NCBI GenBank assembly: GCA_934486915.1
Contig: CAKSRC010000012.1
Span: 1-35,255, forward strand
Reading direction: 5' to 3'
Source of the DNA: an uncultured Eubacteriales bacterium
GTDB taxonomy: Bacteria; Bacillota; Clostridia; Oscillospirales; Acutalibacteraceae
Length of the DNA: 35,255 bases
In this document: positions 1 to 8,216 of the stretch, in pieces
Numbering within the stretch: the stretch's first letter is position 1
Layout of the letters: the number at the start of each line of letters is the position of its first letter
Program-made: the position numbers and the translations under genes
The notes under the pieces: model-generated
Databases searched by the model: none
Told to the model about the DNA's origin: nothing
What the model saw: only the letters and a program-made list of their open reading frames with translations

Positions 1-95
1 CAAGATTCCCTTTTGGTTTTTCCCTTTCGCTTTTGCTCTCCTCACTTTATTCAGTTTTTAGGGCGCTTGTGTAAAGCTATTTATAGACGCATAGG

Positions 96-123
96 AAAAA
101 GATTGAGTGTTCAATCTTTTTTT
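96..123. terminator. Bidirectional hairpin terminator
   Basis: AAAAAGATTGA (96-106) and TCAATCTTTTT (111-121) form an 11-bp perfect stem with a GTGT loop. T residues follow on the plus strand, and the A-tract supplies U residues on the minus-strand transcript. It could end a gene entering from the left edge or a minus-strand transcript. Confidence 0.6.
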
Positions 124-282
124 GTTTATGTGGCCAATATTGTAATAAGATAATATAAAAGAAATCTAAGAAAAAATGGCGAAGTTAAAAAATATATTAG
201 TGTTATAATATTTATGGTTTTTGCCCCTGAATTTGGACAAGATATTTTATGGCTGATTGGAGGCTGTAATTATTTATGAGGC

Positions 283-536
283 ATGTTTTTTATAGTTTTA
301 AATTTTTTTATCTATAGAAAACACTTAAAAACTTCAATTACTAATAATTTATTTAAAGGAAAAGTTATATAGAAGAACAAGAGCCTTTGGGTAATCTCGA
401 TGTCGTATGTCCAGGTTGAATGACTGTTTATGATTCTAGTCACAATCCAATTATCAGTAAGGATAAAGATTTTTGGATCAATGGAAGTGTAGTAAAATAT
501 TACGCATTTAACAATATTAGGATTGATGATGAGTAA
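283..536 (+). pseudogene. Small reading frame interrupted by an in-frame TGA
   Basis: From ATG 283 a frame runs 45 codons, hits TGA at 417-419, and continues in the same frame from ATG 420 for 38 more codons to TAA at 534-536. The first part starts with a hydrophobic stretch (MFFIVLNFFIY). The second part has an ordinary-looking mixed composition (for example DSSHNPIISKDKDFWINGS). A single change of TGA to TGG would give one protein of about 84 residues. The ribosome binding site is poor: GAGG sits almost against the ATG, and GGAGG at 259-263 is too far away. I do not recognise the family. It may be a decayed gene or chance open frame in AT-rich DNA. Confidence 0.2.
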
Positions 537-681
537 TAGAACGTTTTATTAATAAAATTATTGGATATAGAGCGCGACTATGGATGCGCATGATGTATAA
601 TGAGCTCTACTTTTTATAATGTAATATAATTATGGGATATGAAAATGTTTATTGAAATTTATTTTATTGCATTTTAAGTTT

Positions 682-705
682 TTATTTCGATTCCAAGCGA
701 AATAA
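682..705. repeat. Perfect 8-bp inverted repeat upstream of the C39 gene
   Basis: TTATTTCG (682-689) and CGAAATAA (698-705) are perfect inverted arms around an 8-base spacer. The repeat lies 46 bases before the start codon at 751. It has no T-tract, so a regulator-binding dyad or a 5'-leader hairpin is more likely than a terminator. Confidence 0.4.
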
Positions 706-750
706 TTTACTTAATTATATAAATTTATTAAAGGGGTAGATGAATAGTAT

Positions 751-1488
751 ATGAAAGTAAGGATTAAAAAAATTGTATCGTTAGCATTAGCCTTGGTATT
801 CGTATTATCAGCAACAAATAGTGTTATGGCAGCACAGTCTTCGTATAAAATGCTGAATGTTCCCTACGATAATCAATGTGGCGTAGAAAGTGGCTGTGAG
901 GCCGTAAGTAGTACTATGCTTCTTAGATATTATGGTTATCGTGTGGATAAGAGAAGTTTTGCAAGAAATACTTTAATTAAAGGAAACTGGTATGTTGATA
1001 GCAGAGGGCAAATGTATGGTCCTGATCCAAATGCAGCTTATGTAGGCGATCCATTTAAGGTGAGTGGTTCTAATTGCGGATTTGGATGCTATGCAAACGC
1101 AACTGCTAAATCCATAAATAAATTTCTTGGAAATAGGGCAGCTTATAAGGCTGTAGTTACAAGCGGAAAATCTCTTAATCAATTAGTAAATGATTATATA
1201 AATAAAAATATGCCGGTATTAGTGTGGGCTACTATGGGTATGTCCAGATCATATCCAAGCTGTTCGTGGATAATTAACTATACTGACGGAAGTTCGGGCT
1301 TGAAAGTCGGAGATAGATACACTTGGACAGCCAATGAACATTGCCTTGTTTTGGTTGGGTATGATAGAGATAGGTATTATTTTAACGATCCTTATAAAAA
1401 TCGTGGACGAGTAAGTTTTAGCAAAGGGCTTGTAGAACAAAGATTTAGAGAACTAAAAAATCAATCAGTTGTAATGGTAAGAAGATAA
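751..1488 (+). CDS. Exported C39-type cysteine peptidase-like protein
   Basis: A 245-residue protein. Residues 1-27 form a signal peptide: KVRIKK, a hydrophobic core, then a VMA|AQ cleavage site. The mature part shows the C39-like (Peptidase_C39_2) triad in order. The motif NQCGVESGCEAVSSTMLLRY contains the candidate nucleophile Cys49, with Gln42 as the likely oxyanion residue. NEHCLVLVGYD contains His197 and FNDPY contains Asp213. Proteins of this family are secreted papain-fold hydrolases of mostly unknown substrate. No bacteriocin ABC exporter is fused or adjacent, so this is not a leader-processing transporter domain. The AAGGGG box at 731-736 is about 14 bases from ATG 751, which is long. 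It is better spaced for an out-of-frame ATG at 740 that reads four codons (MNSI) and stops over this start. The gene stands alone. The fold is well supported and the substrate is unknown. Confidence 0.8.
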   Translation: MKVRIKKIVSLALALVFVLSATNSVMAAQSSYKMLNVPYDNQCGVESGCEAVSSTMLLRYYGYRVDKRSFARNTLIKGNWYVDSRGQMYGPDPNAAYVGDPFKVSGSNCGFGCYANATAKSINKFLGNRAAYKAVVTSGKSLNQLVNDYINKNMPVLVWATMGMSRSYPSCSWIINYTDGSSGLKVGDRYTWTANEHCLVLVGYDRDRYYFNDPYKNRGRVSFSKGLVEQRFRELKNQSVVMVRR

Positions 1489-1519
1489 ATTAGTTAAAAT
1501 ATTAAAATTATTTAGATAG

Positions 1520-1563
1520 TTGCCTTAAGGGATATTATGAATTTATGATTTCCCTTAAGGCAA
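1520..1563 (+). terminator. Hairpin after the C39 gene
   Basis: TTGCCTTAAGGGA (1520-1532) and TCCCTTAAGGCAA (1551-1563) form a perfect 13-bp stem with an 18-base loop. The gene upstream ends at 1488, so it is placed as a terminator. The following bases (TACTTATATT) are a poor U-tract, so an mRNA-stabilising hairpin is also possible. Confidence 0.5.
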
Positions 1564-1620
1564 TACTTATATTATGTATATTTATAAAGTTTATCTTATG
1601 TGAATCTTTATTCGCTTGTA

Positions 1621-1649
1621 TTGAATTTCTTTCCATAATATGCTATAGT
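1621..1649 (+). promoter_or_regulatory. Sigma-A-type promoter for fakA-recG
   Basis: TTGAAT (1621-1626), a 17-base spacer, then TATAGT (1644-1649) preceded by TGC, an extended -10. It lies about 90 bases upstream of the fakA start. Confidence 0.6.
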
Positions 1650-1739
1650 ATATTCTAGGTGAAAAAATTTGAACGATAATTAACATAGATTTAAATTATG
1701 TTAGTGTTTATTATGTTAGACTTAAAGGAGTGCTAATAA

Positions 1740-3395
1740 TTGATTAACGGAAAGTGCTTAAAAAATGCAATTATATCCGGAGCGAATAATATTGCAAATT
1801 ATAAAACATTGGTTGATGACCTTAATATTTTCCCTGTCCCTGATGGTGATACGGGTACAAATATGTCAATGACGATAATGTCTGCTAAGGCGGAACTTGA
1901 AAAAAATGATATAGAGGAAATTGGGAAAGTTGCATCTATTGCAGCATCATCTCTTTTAAGAGGTGCAAGGGGCAATTCAGGGGTTATTCTTTCATTGCTC
2001 TTTAGGGGATTTTCAAGAGGCCTTGAGGGATTAGAACAGGCTGATGGTACTGACCTTGTTACAGCATTGGGAATAGGTGTTGAAGCAGCTTACGGTGCTG
2101 TAATGAAACCTACTGAAGGAACTATGCTTACAGTAGCAAGAGTTGCTTATGAGAGAGGTAAAGAGGTTCTAAAATCTGATAATGACCCTATACATGTTTG
2201 GTCTGAAATTTGCAAAGGGGCAAATGATGCATTAAAAACCACACCTGAACTTCTACCTGTCTTAAAAAAGGCAGGCGTAGTTGATGCAGGCGGAAAAGGA
2301 ATATGCCTTATTTTTGAAGGAATGTTGTCTGTTATTAAAGATGGTCAAATAATAGCATTAGAAGATAAACCAAAGACAGAGGACAATAATGAATTTTCAG
2401 ATTTCTTTAAAAGTGCTGCAGCGGAATTTGATGAGGATATTAGATTTACCTATTGTACAGAGTTTATAGTAGGAAGAAATGCTGAGGCTCAAGAGCAGCC
2501 ATCCGACCTTAGAGATTATCTTCAAACTATAGGCGACTGCGTAGTAGTAGTTGACGATGAAGAAATAATAAAGGTTCATGTTCATACAGAAAATCCGGGT
2601 AAAGCGCTTGAAAGAGCTTTAAATCATGGTCAATTATTGACAGTCAAAGTTGAAAATATGAAAGAGCAGCACCGTTTAGCCGCAGAAAACAACAAGGTTA
2701 AGAAGGAGTCTTTAAAGCCTCAAGAACCCGTAGAGGAGATAGGTTTTATTTCCGTATCTGCAGGTGAGGGCTTAGAAACTTTATTTAAGGACCTTGGATG
2801 TAATTATGTAGTAAGTGGCGGTCAAACCATGAATCCAAGTACACAGGATTTATTGGAAGCTGTTATGGCAACTCCCGCAAAGGTAGTATTCATATTGCCT
2901 AACAATAAAAATATTATAATGGCAGCAGAACAAACTGTTCCGTTAGTGAAGGATAGAAGAGTAATAGTTTTACCGACTAAAACAATTCCTCAGGGTCTTT
3001 CTGCCATGCTTTCATTTGATCCGGAACTTTCAGCAGATGAAAATATGGAAGCTATGAAAGAGGCTGCTTCTAACGTAAAGACAGGCTCGGTAACCTTTGC
3101 CGCAAGAAATTCAGAATATGGTGGATTTAAGATTAAAGAAGGAGATATACTTGCTCTTAATGACGGTAAACTCTCATTCACTGAAAAAGATGCTGTAAAG
3201 GCTGTCTATAAACTTGCTAAATCAATGACAAATAAAAATACTGCTTTCTTAACAGTTATTTATGGAAGTGACGTATCAGAAGAGGACGCTCAAAGGGCAA
3301 AAGATCTCATAAGTTCTAAACTTGGTTCACATATAGATATTACAATTGTAAACGGTGGGCAACCGGTTTACTACTTTATGATATCCGTCGAGTAA
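1740..3395 (+). CDS. fakA: Fatty acid kinase subunit FakA / DAK-phosphatase family (YloV)
   Basis: This is the 551-residue ATP-binding subunit of the fatty acid kinase, which phosphorylates fatty acids held by FakB proteins and feeds exogenous acyl chains into phospholipid synthesis. The N-terminal DhaL/DAK2 domain (about 9-200) has the Mg-ATP motif PDGDTGTN at 34-41 and the loop LLRGARGNSGV at about 72-82. The middle domain carries HVHTENPG at 280-287, conserved in the family. The C-terminal third (about 335-551) is the FakB-interacting region. Length matches Bacillus YloV. The start is TTG 1740, with GGAG at 1727-1730. recG follows after 18 bases, a common pairing in Firmicutes. The yloU (Asp23-like) gene often found just upstream is not here. 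No fakB is in the window. Confidence 0.88.
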   Translation: MINGKCLKNAIISGANNIANYKTLVDDLNIFPVPDGDTGTNMSMTIMSAKAELEKNDIEEIGKVASIAASSLLRGARGNSGVILSLLFRGFSRGLEGLEQADGTDLVTALGIGVEAAYGAVMKPTEGTMLTVARVAYERGKEVLKSDNDPIHVWSEICKGANDALKTTPELLPVLKKAGVVDAGGKGICLIFEGMLSVIKDGQIIALEDKPKTEDNNEFSDFFKSAAAEFDEDIRFTYCTEFIVGRNAEAQEQPSDLRDYLQTIGDCVVVVDDEEIIKVHVHTENPGKALERALNHGQLLTVKVENMKEQHRLAAENNKVKKESLKPQEPVEEIGFISVSAGEGLETLFKDLGCNYVVSGGQTMNPSTQDLLEAVMATPAKVVFILPNNKNIIMAAEQTVPLVKDRRVIVLPTKTIPQGLSAMLSFDPELSADENMEAMKEAASNVKTGSVTFAARNSEYGGFKIKEGDILALNDGKLSFTEKDAVKAVYKLAKSMTNKNTAFLTVIYGSDVSEEDAQRAKDLISSKLGSHIDITIVNGGQPVYYFMISVE

Positions 3396-3413
3396 GAGAG
3401 TTTTTAACAAGTT

Positions 3414-5456
3414 ATGTCATCGCTGTTTAATAAAGACATAAAATTTTTGAAAGGCGTAGGCGATAGGCGTGCCAATCTTTTTTATAAGATTGGTGTGCCT
3501 ACAGTCGGCGCTCTTCTTTTATATTATCCCAGAACTTATGAAGATTTGAGTAATCCCACGTTGATTTCAAATGCACCTATAGATGAATTTTGTACGATTG
3601 AAGCAAAGGTTATTTCAAAGGCATTTAAAAGTAAAATAAGAAATAATATGACTTTATATAAATTTAGAATATTTGATGGGATTAATACTATGAGTATTAT
3701 GTTTTTTAATAATCCTTATGTTGCAAACATGTTGACTTTAGATGAGAGTTTTTTATTTTATGGTAAAATAAATTATAAAAATATGGAGAAAGTAATGGTA
3801 TGCCCCAAATTTTTTAAGGGAGAAAATATTAGGGGACTGTACCCTGTATATAATAGCACGGCGGGCCTTAGTTCGAGGCAAATAGAGTCATGCGTAAAAA
3901 GTGCATTAGGTCTTCTTCCAAAGGAGATTCATGACCCTATTTCTAAGGAAATACGGCAAAGGTATGACATTTGCGATCTAAGCTTTGCGATTAATAATAT
4001 TCATTTCCCTAAAAATAAAGATGATTTAGAAAAAGCGAAAAAACGGCTTGTATTTGAAGAATTATTGATTTTTCAGCTTGGAATTAGAGTATTGGGAAGC
4101 CACGATAAGGCATTAACTAGTTTAAAAATAGATAGGGACTACACTAATGAATTTTTAGAGCTGCTTCCATTTAGTCTTACAAGTGCACAAAATAGGGTTA
4201 TTGGCGAGTGTATATCGGATATGATGAATTCATCTACTCCAATGTCTAGGCTTATTCAAGGCGATGTCGGCTCGGGGAAAACTGCAGTTTCGGCAGGGGC
4301 TATATATAGCGTGGTAAGAAACGGCATGCAGGCAGCTCTTATGGCGCCAACTGAGATATTGGCTGAACAACATTACAGTTGGTTTTCAAAAACTTTTAAT
4401 GGCACGGGCATAGAAGTGGAGTTGCTCACAGGGTCAACCAAACAAACTGAAAAACGAAGGATAAAGGAGGAACTAAGGGACGGGAAAATATCTGTTTTGA
4501 TAGGGACTCATGCTCTTATTTCAGATGATGTTGAATTTAATAAACTTGGTTTGGTTATTACTGATGAACAGCATAGATTTGGGGTTAGGCAGAGGGCATC
4601 TCTTGCGTCAAAGGGAAAAAATCCTCACATGATTGTAATGTCTGCAACCCCTATACCAAGAACCTTGGCCCTTATTATGTATGGGGATTTAAATGTATCG
4701 ATTTTAGATGAGCTTCCGCCGGGAAGAAAAGAAATAGATACATTTTGTATAGACACAAAAAAAAGAGGCAGGATGTATAATTTCTTGAAAAAACAGATAG
4801 ATGAGGGTCACCAGGGCTATATAGTTTGCCCGCTTATAGATGAAAGTCAAAGTAATTTGATTGCTGCATCTAAATATGCCGAAACTCTACAATCAACTTA
4901 TTTTAAGGATTATAAAATAGGACTTATTAATGGTAAAATGAAATCTAAAGATAAAGAAGATCTCATGAGACGGTTTAAAGATGGTGAAATTGATATTTTA
5001 GTTTCTACCACTGTAATTGAAGTGGGAGTGGATGTACCAAATGCCAATTTTATGGTTATAGAGAATTCAGAACGGTTTGGGTTATCCCAGTTACATCAAT
5101 TAAGGGGCAGAGTTGGAAGGGGAGAACATAAATCCTATTGCATATTGGTTTCAGATGCGCAAAACGAGGATTCTATAAAAAGACTTAAAATTATGACCAA
5201 GACAAATGATGGATTTAAAATAGCAGACGAGGATTTAAAACTAAGGGGTCCCGGGGACTTTTTTGGCAGTAGGCAGCATGGAATGCCTCAATTTAAGATT
5301 GCCAATCTTATTGAAGATATTGGCATATTAAAGCTTTCCCAAGATGCTGCAAATGAAATATTAAATGAAGACCCTAAATTAAGTTTAGAAAAAAATAAAG
5401 GGCTTAATGCTCTGATAAAAAGGCTTTTTAAGACAAATCATGGAGCGTTTAATTAA
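3414..5456 (+). CDS. recG: ATP-dependent DNA helicase RecG
   Basis: A 680-residue branch-migration helicase that remodels stalled replication forks and Holliday junctions. It is close to the family length of about 690. The N-terminal wedge/OB region (about 1-240) precedes the superfamily 2 helicase core. That core shows Walker A GDVGSGKT (283-290), the DEQH box (384-387) followed by RFG, motif III SATPIPRT (410-417) and motif VI QLRGRVGRG (562-570). The C-terminal segment contains the LRGPGDFFGSRQHG element typical of RecG. It follows fakA closely and probably shares its transcript. The ATG at 3414 has only a weak AGAGAG box, suggesting modest or coupled translation. Confidence 0.96.
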   Translation: MSSLFNKDIKFLKGVGDRRANLFYKIGVPTVGALLLYYPRTYEDLSNPTLISNAPIDEFCTIEAKVISKAFKSKIRNNMTLYKFRIFDGINTMSIMFFNNPYVANMLTLDESFLFYGKINYKNMEKVMVCPKFFKGENIRGLYPVYNSTAGLSSRQIESCVKSALGLLPKEIHDPISKEIRQRYDICDLSFAINNIHFPKNKDDLEKAKKRLVFEELLIFQLGIRVLGSHDKALTSLKIDRDYTNEFLELLPFSLTSAQNRVIGECISDMMNSSTPMSRLIQGDVGSGKTAVSAGAIYSVVRNGMQAALMAPTEILAEQHYSWFSKTFNGTGIEVELLTGSTKQTEKRRIKEELRDGKISVLIGTHALISDDVEFNKLGLVITDEQHRFGVRQRASLASKGKNPHMIVMSATPIPRTLALIMYGDLNVSILDELPPGRKEIDTFCIDTKKRGRMYNFLKKQIDEGHQGYIVCPLIDESQSNLIAASKYAETLQSTYFKDYKIGLINGKMKSKDKEDLMRRFKDGEIDILVSTTVIEVGVDVPNANFMVIENSERFGLSQLHQLRGRVGRGEHKSYCILVSDAQNEDSIKRLKIMTKTNDGFKIADEDLKLRGPGDFFGSRQHGMPQFKIANLIEDIGILKLSQDAANEILNEDPKLSLEKNKGLNALIKRLFKTNHGAFN

Positions 5457-5507
5457 GTAAGGGTATGCACACAATTGAAATTAAAAAAATATATAGTTAA
5501 GAATAAT

Positions 5508-5536
5508 TTGCAAAAAATATTGGAAAATGATATAAT
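5508..5536 (+). promoter_or_regulatory. Near-consensus sigma-A promoter of the polysaccharide locus
   Basis: TTGCAA (5508-5513), exactly 17 bases, then TATAAT (5531-5536) preceded by TGA, giving an extended -10. It is 40 bases upstream of the flippase start, whose ribosome binding site GGAGG is at 5566-5570. This is the only good promoter I see in front of the eight-gene glycan block. Confidence 0.75.
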
Positions 5537-5576
5537 CTTTAGGTTATAAACTTTTAAAAAGTCCCGGAGGGTTAAA

Positions 5577-7100
5577 ATGGTAATAAATCAAAAAAGAGTA
5601 GGAGCTATTTGCTCTTATATATCAATTGGTTTGAGTGCAGTCGTTAATTTAGTCCTTGTAAATCTTTTGACAAGATATATGGGAGGGTCTGAATACGGGC
5701 TTTACAATATGCTAGGCTCGCTTTTATCAACATTTGTTATTTTGGACTTTGGCCTTCCTGCAACTGTCATAAGATATTATTCTAAATATAAAGCCCTAAA
5801 TGATAAAGAGGGTATGGAAAATATATTGGCCCTATGCTCAAGAATATATATAATATTGACTGCGGTTTTATTGGCAGTAGGTTTTGCTATGTATTTTTAT
5901 TTGGAAAATATATTTCCCAATTTTACTGCTAATGAACTTCAAAGTTCTAAGGTTGTATATATAATTTTACTTATTAATATTTTAATTTCACTTCCAAGCC
6001 AAATATTTAATGCAATCATAACAGCATATGAGAAGTTTGTATTTTTAAAGCTTTCTTCAATAGTTCAAGTTGTATTGCAGACCATAGTGGTTATTTTACT
6101 TATAAGAGTAAGCCCTTACGCTGTAACTCTTGCAATGATATATACTATATTTAACTTTTTGCTTATTGTGGCTAGGGTATATTACTGCTTTGTAAAGTTA
6201 AAAGTTAAAATTAAAATGCACTATTTTGATATAGAGCTTCTTAAAAGCATTTTAGGCTATTCGTTCTTTATATTTTTAAATGTCATAATAGATCAAATAT
6301 TTTGGAGTTCAAACCCAATTATCATTGGTAGAGTAATTAACCCTGCAGCCGTTGCACCATATTCAATAGCAAAACAAATTGCTTATAATTATATGACATT
6401 ATCGACAGCTATAAGCGGATTATTCCTTCCAAAGGTTACTGAAATGGTGACAAATAATGAGCCAAGAAAAAAGTTATCTGATTTATTAACTAAGACGGGT
6501 AGAATTCAATTTTTGCTATTGTCTTGCATATTAAGTGGTTTTATACTTTTTGGCCGACAATTTATTAATATATGGGTAGGAAGCGAATATGGAGAGGTAT
6601 ACTTGATTACTCTTTTATTAATTATACCATTTACCGTAGACCTAATCCAAAATATAGGTTTAATAATATTGCAGGCCCTTAATATGTTTAGGTTTAAAGT
6701 ATATGTATTCTTAGGCATTGCGGTGCTAAATATAATTTTGGCAGTACCTCTTGCTCAAAAATATGCAGGAGTAGGCTGCGCAATGGCAACAGGATTTACA
6801 TTTTTTATAGGTAATGCTTTTATTATGAATTATTACTATTCAAAGTATATAGGACTTGATATAAAAGGTTTTTGGATTCAAATGTCCAAAATATTTGTGC
6901 CAACAGTAATTTGTGCTGCCTTTGGTTCGCTTTTAAATTTATTTTCGCTCGAAAGCCAAGTTATAGATTTGTGTGTAAAGATAGTAATTTATGTTCTTAT
7001 ATATTTCGCAGTTATTTGGCTTTTTGCTATGAATGAATATGAAAAAGGATTATTCATAGGAGCGGTTAATAAGATTAAGAAGCGTTTTATTAAGGCGTAA
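5577..7100 (+). CDS. Polysaccharide flippase, Wzx/PST family (MOP superfamily)
   Basis: A 507-residue integral membrane protein with about 12-14 predicted hydrophobic segments spread over the whole length. It begins with AICSYISIGLSAVVNLVLVN, the usual first helix of polysaccharide exporters. RYMGGSEYGLYNML near residue 40 and the later IGRVINPAAVAPYSIAKQ are typical of oligosaccharide flippases. It should translocate lipid-linked glycan repeat units across the cytoplasmic membrane. It is the first gene behind the 5508 promoter and is followed by glycosyltransferases and a polymerase-like protein, which fits a Wzx/Wzy-type pathway. The exact substrate cannot be read from the sequence. Confidence 0.85.
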   Translation: MVINQKRVGAICSYISIGLSAVVNLVLVNLLTRYMGGSEYGLYNMLGSLLSTFVILDFGLPATVIRYYSKYKALNDKEGMENILALCSRIYIILTAVLLAVGFAMYFYLENIFPNFTANELQSSKVVYIILLINILISLPSQIFNAIITAYEKFVFLKLSSIVQVVLQTIVVILLIRVSPYAVTLAMIYTIFNFLLIVARVYYCFVKLKVKIKMHYFDIELLKSILGYSFFIFLNVIIDQIFWSSNPIIIGRVINPAAVAPYSIAKQIAYNYMTLSTAISGLFLPKVTEMVTNNEPRKKLSDLLTKTGRIQFLLLSCILSGFILFGRQFINIWVGSEYGEVYLITLLLIIPFTVDLIQNIGLIILQALNMFRFKVYVFLGIAVLNIILAVPLAQKYAGVGCAMATGFTFFIGNAFIMNYYYSKYIGLDIKGFWIQMSKIFVPTVICAAFGSLLNLFSLESQVIDLCVKIVIYVLIYFAVIWLFAMNEYEKGLFIGAVNKIKKRFIKA

Positions 7101-7133
7101 TTTACACTTCGGGAATTAAGGAGAAAAATAATA

Positions 7134-8216
7134 ATGACGGTATCTTTTATAATAGTTGCCTTAAATGCAGAGAAAACGATAAAATCGTTATTAGATGATA
7201 TAGATAATCAAAATTATGATCATAAAAAAATTCAATTAATTTTTGTTGATAGTTTATCATCGGATCAAACACTTGAAATATTGAAAGAATTTAAAGAAGA
7301 AAATGAAAATAAATATATGTCTGTTGTATTAAAGAGCAATCCTAAAAAGATTCTTCCATGTGGATGGAATATAGCACTAAAAGAGGTAGTTGGTGATATA
7401 GTGCTTAGAGTAGATGCACACTCGCATATACCCGAAGACTTTATAGCAAAAAATGTAGAACATATAGAAAACGGCGAATTTATCACAGGTGGTCCAAGGA
7501 AAAGTATTATTGATAAACATAGCAATTGGCAGGATGTATTATTATTTTGCGAAACATCTTTATTTGGAAGTGGCATAGCTAAGTATAGAAACAGTGAAAC
7601 TACTCAATATGTAAGCACTCTTGCGCATGCAGCATATAAAACGGATGTTTTTAGAGAAGTGGGCGGCTACGATGAACGTCTTGCACGTACTGAAGACAAT
7701 GAAATTCATTATAGAATGAGAAAAGCGGGATACAAATTTTTGTTTAGTACTGATATTAGGTCGTTCCATCATGCAAGAAACTCTTTCAAAAGAATGGTTC
7801 GTCAAAAATTTCAAAACGGGTATTGGATAGGACTTACTATGGGGATTTCGCCAAAGTGTTTTTCTATATATCATTTTGCTCCATTAATGTTCGTTTTATC
7901 GCTTATATTGGGTACTGTTATAGGGGTATCCGGTAATTTTAGCTTATTAATTTTAATCGCATCTTTATATGCAATTGCAAACCTACTAATGACATTATTG
8001 TCTTTAAGGGGAAATAAGTTGAACTGGATGTACATATTATCGCCAATACTATTTTTGATATTACATTTATCATATGGCATTGGAACTCTATATGGTATTA
8101 TAAAAATGCCATTTTGGAGATTAAAGCCGCAAAATAAGGAATGCATGGAAATTAATAATGTAAAAAGGATTTTAAATGAAAGAAAACATGATAATCATAT
8201 GCAAGAAGGTGAATGA
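7134..8216 (+). CDS. GT2 glycosyltransferase with C-terminal membrane segments
   Basis: A 360-residue protein. The N-terminal GT-A domain begins MTVSFIIVALNAEKTIKSLL. It has VDSLSSDQT for the nucleotide-sugar site, a DxD-type element RVDAHSHIPED near residue 100, and the acceptor-side motif RTEDNEIHYRMRKAGY. Three hydrophobic segments follow in the last 120 residues, so the enzyme is membrane-anchored. The architecture resembles ExoA-like GT2 enzymes that extend lipid-linked sugars. AAGGAG precedes ATG 7134. The stop overlaps the next possible start in an ATGA, implying translational coupling to licD. Donor and linkage are unknown. Confidence 0.82.
   Translation: MTVSFIIVALNAEKTIKSLLDDIDNQNYDHKKIQLIFVDSLSSDQTLEILKEFKEENENKYMSVVLKSNPKKILPCGWNIALKEVVGDIVLRVDAHSHIPEDFIAKNVEHIENGEFITGGPRKSIIDKHSNWQDVLLFCETSLFGSGIAKYRNSETTQYVSTLAHAAYKTDVFREVGGYDERLARTEDNEIHYRMRKAGYKFLFSTDIRSFHHARNSFKRMVRQKFQNGYWIGLTMGISPKCFSIYHFAPLMFVLSLILGTVIGVSGNFSLLILIASLYAIANLLMTLLSLRGNKLNWMYILSPILFLILHLSYGIGTLYGIIKMPFWRLKPQNKECMEINNVKRILNERKHDNHMQEGE

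Larger units (their letters stand above)
1..750. other. AT-rich gene-poor leading region
   Basis: No convincing intact protein gene is visible in the first 750 bases. The stretch holds a bidirectional hairpin terminator (96-123), a short frame interrupted by one TGA (283-536) and an inverted repeat (682-705), each listed separately. The first 150 bases are open in frame 1 on the plus strand, but they contain the terminator and give a protein I do not recognise. On the minus strand, bases 1-60 look loosely like a Firmicute rRNA leader or spacer. I found no 16S or 23S end and no tRNA here. Confidence 0.5.

Noticed and set aside
1..152. Open frame on the plus strand from the window edge
   Set aside because: It contains the hairpin terminator at 96-123 and yields an unrecognisable protein; too short to support as a gene tail.
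1520..1563. Palindrome considered as a mobile-element end
   Set aside because: No transposase, no second copy and no target duplication are seen; its place after a stop codon fits a terminator or mRNA hairpin.
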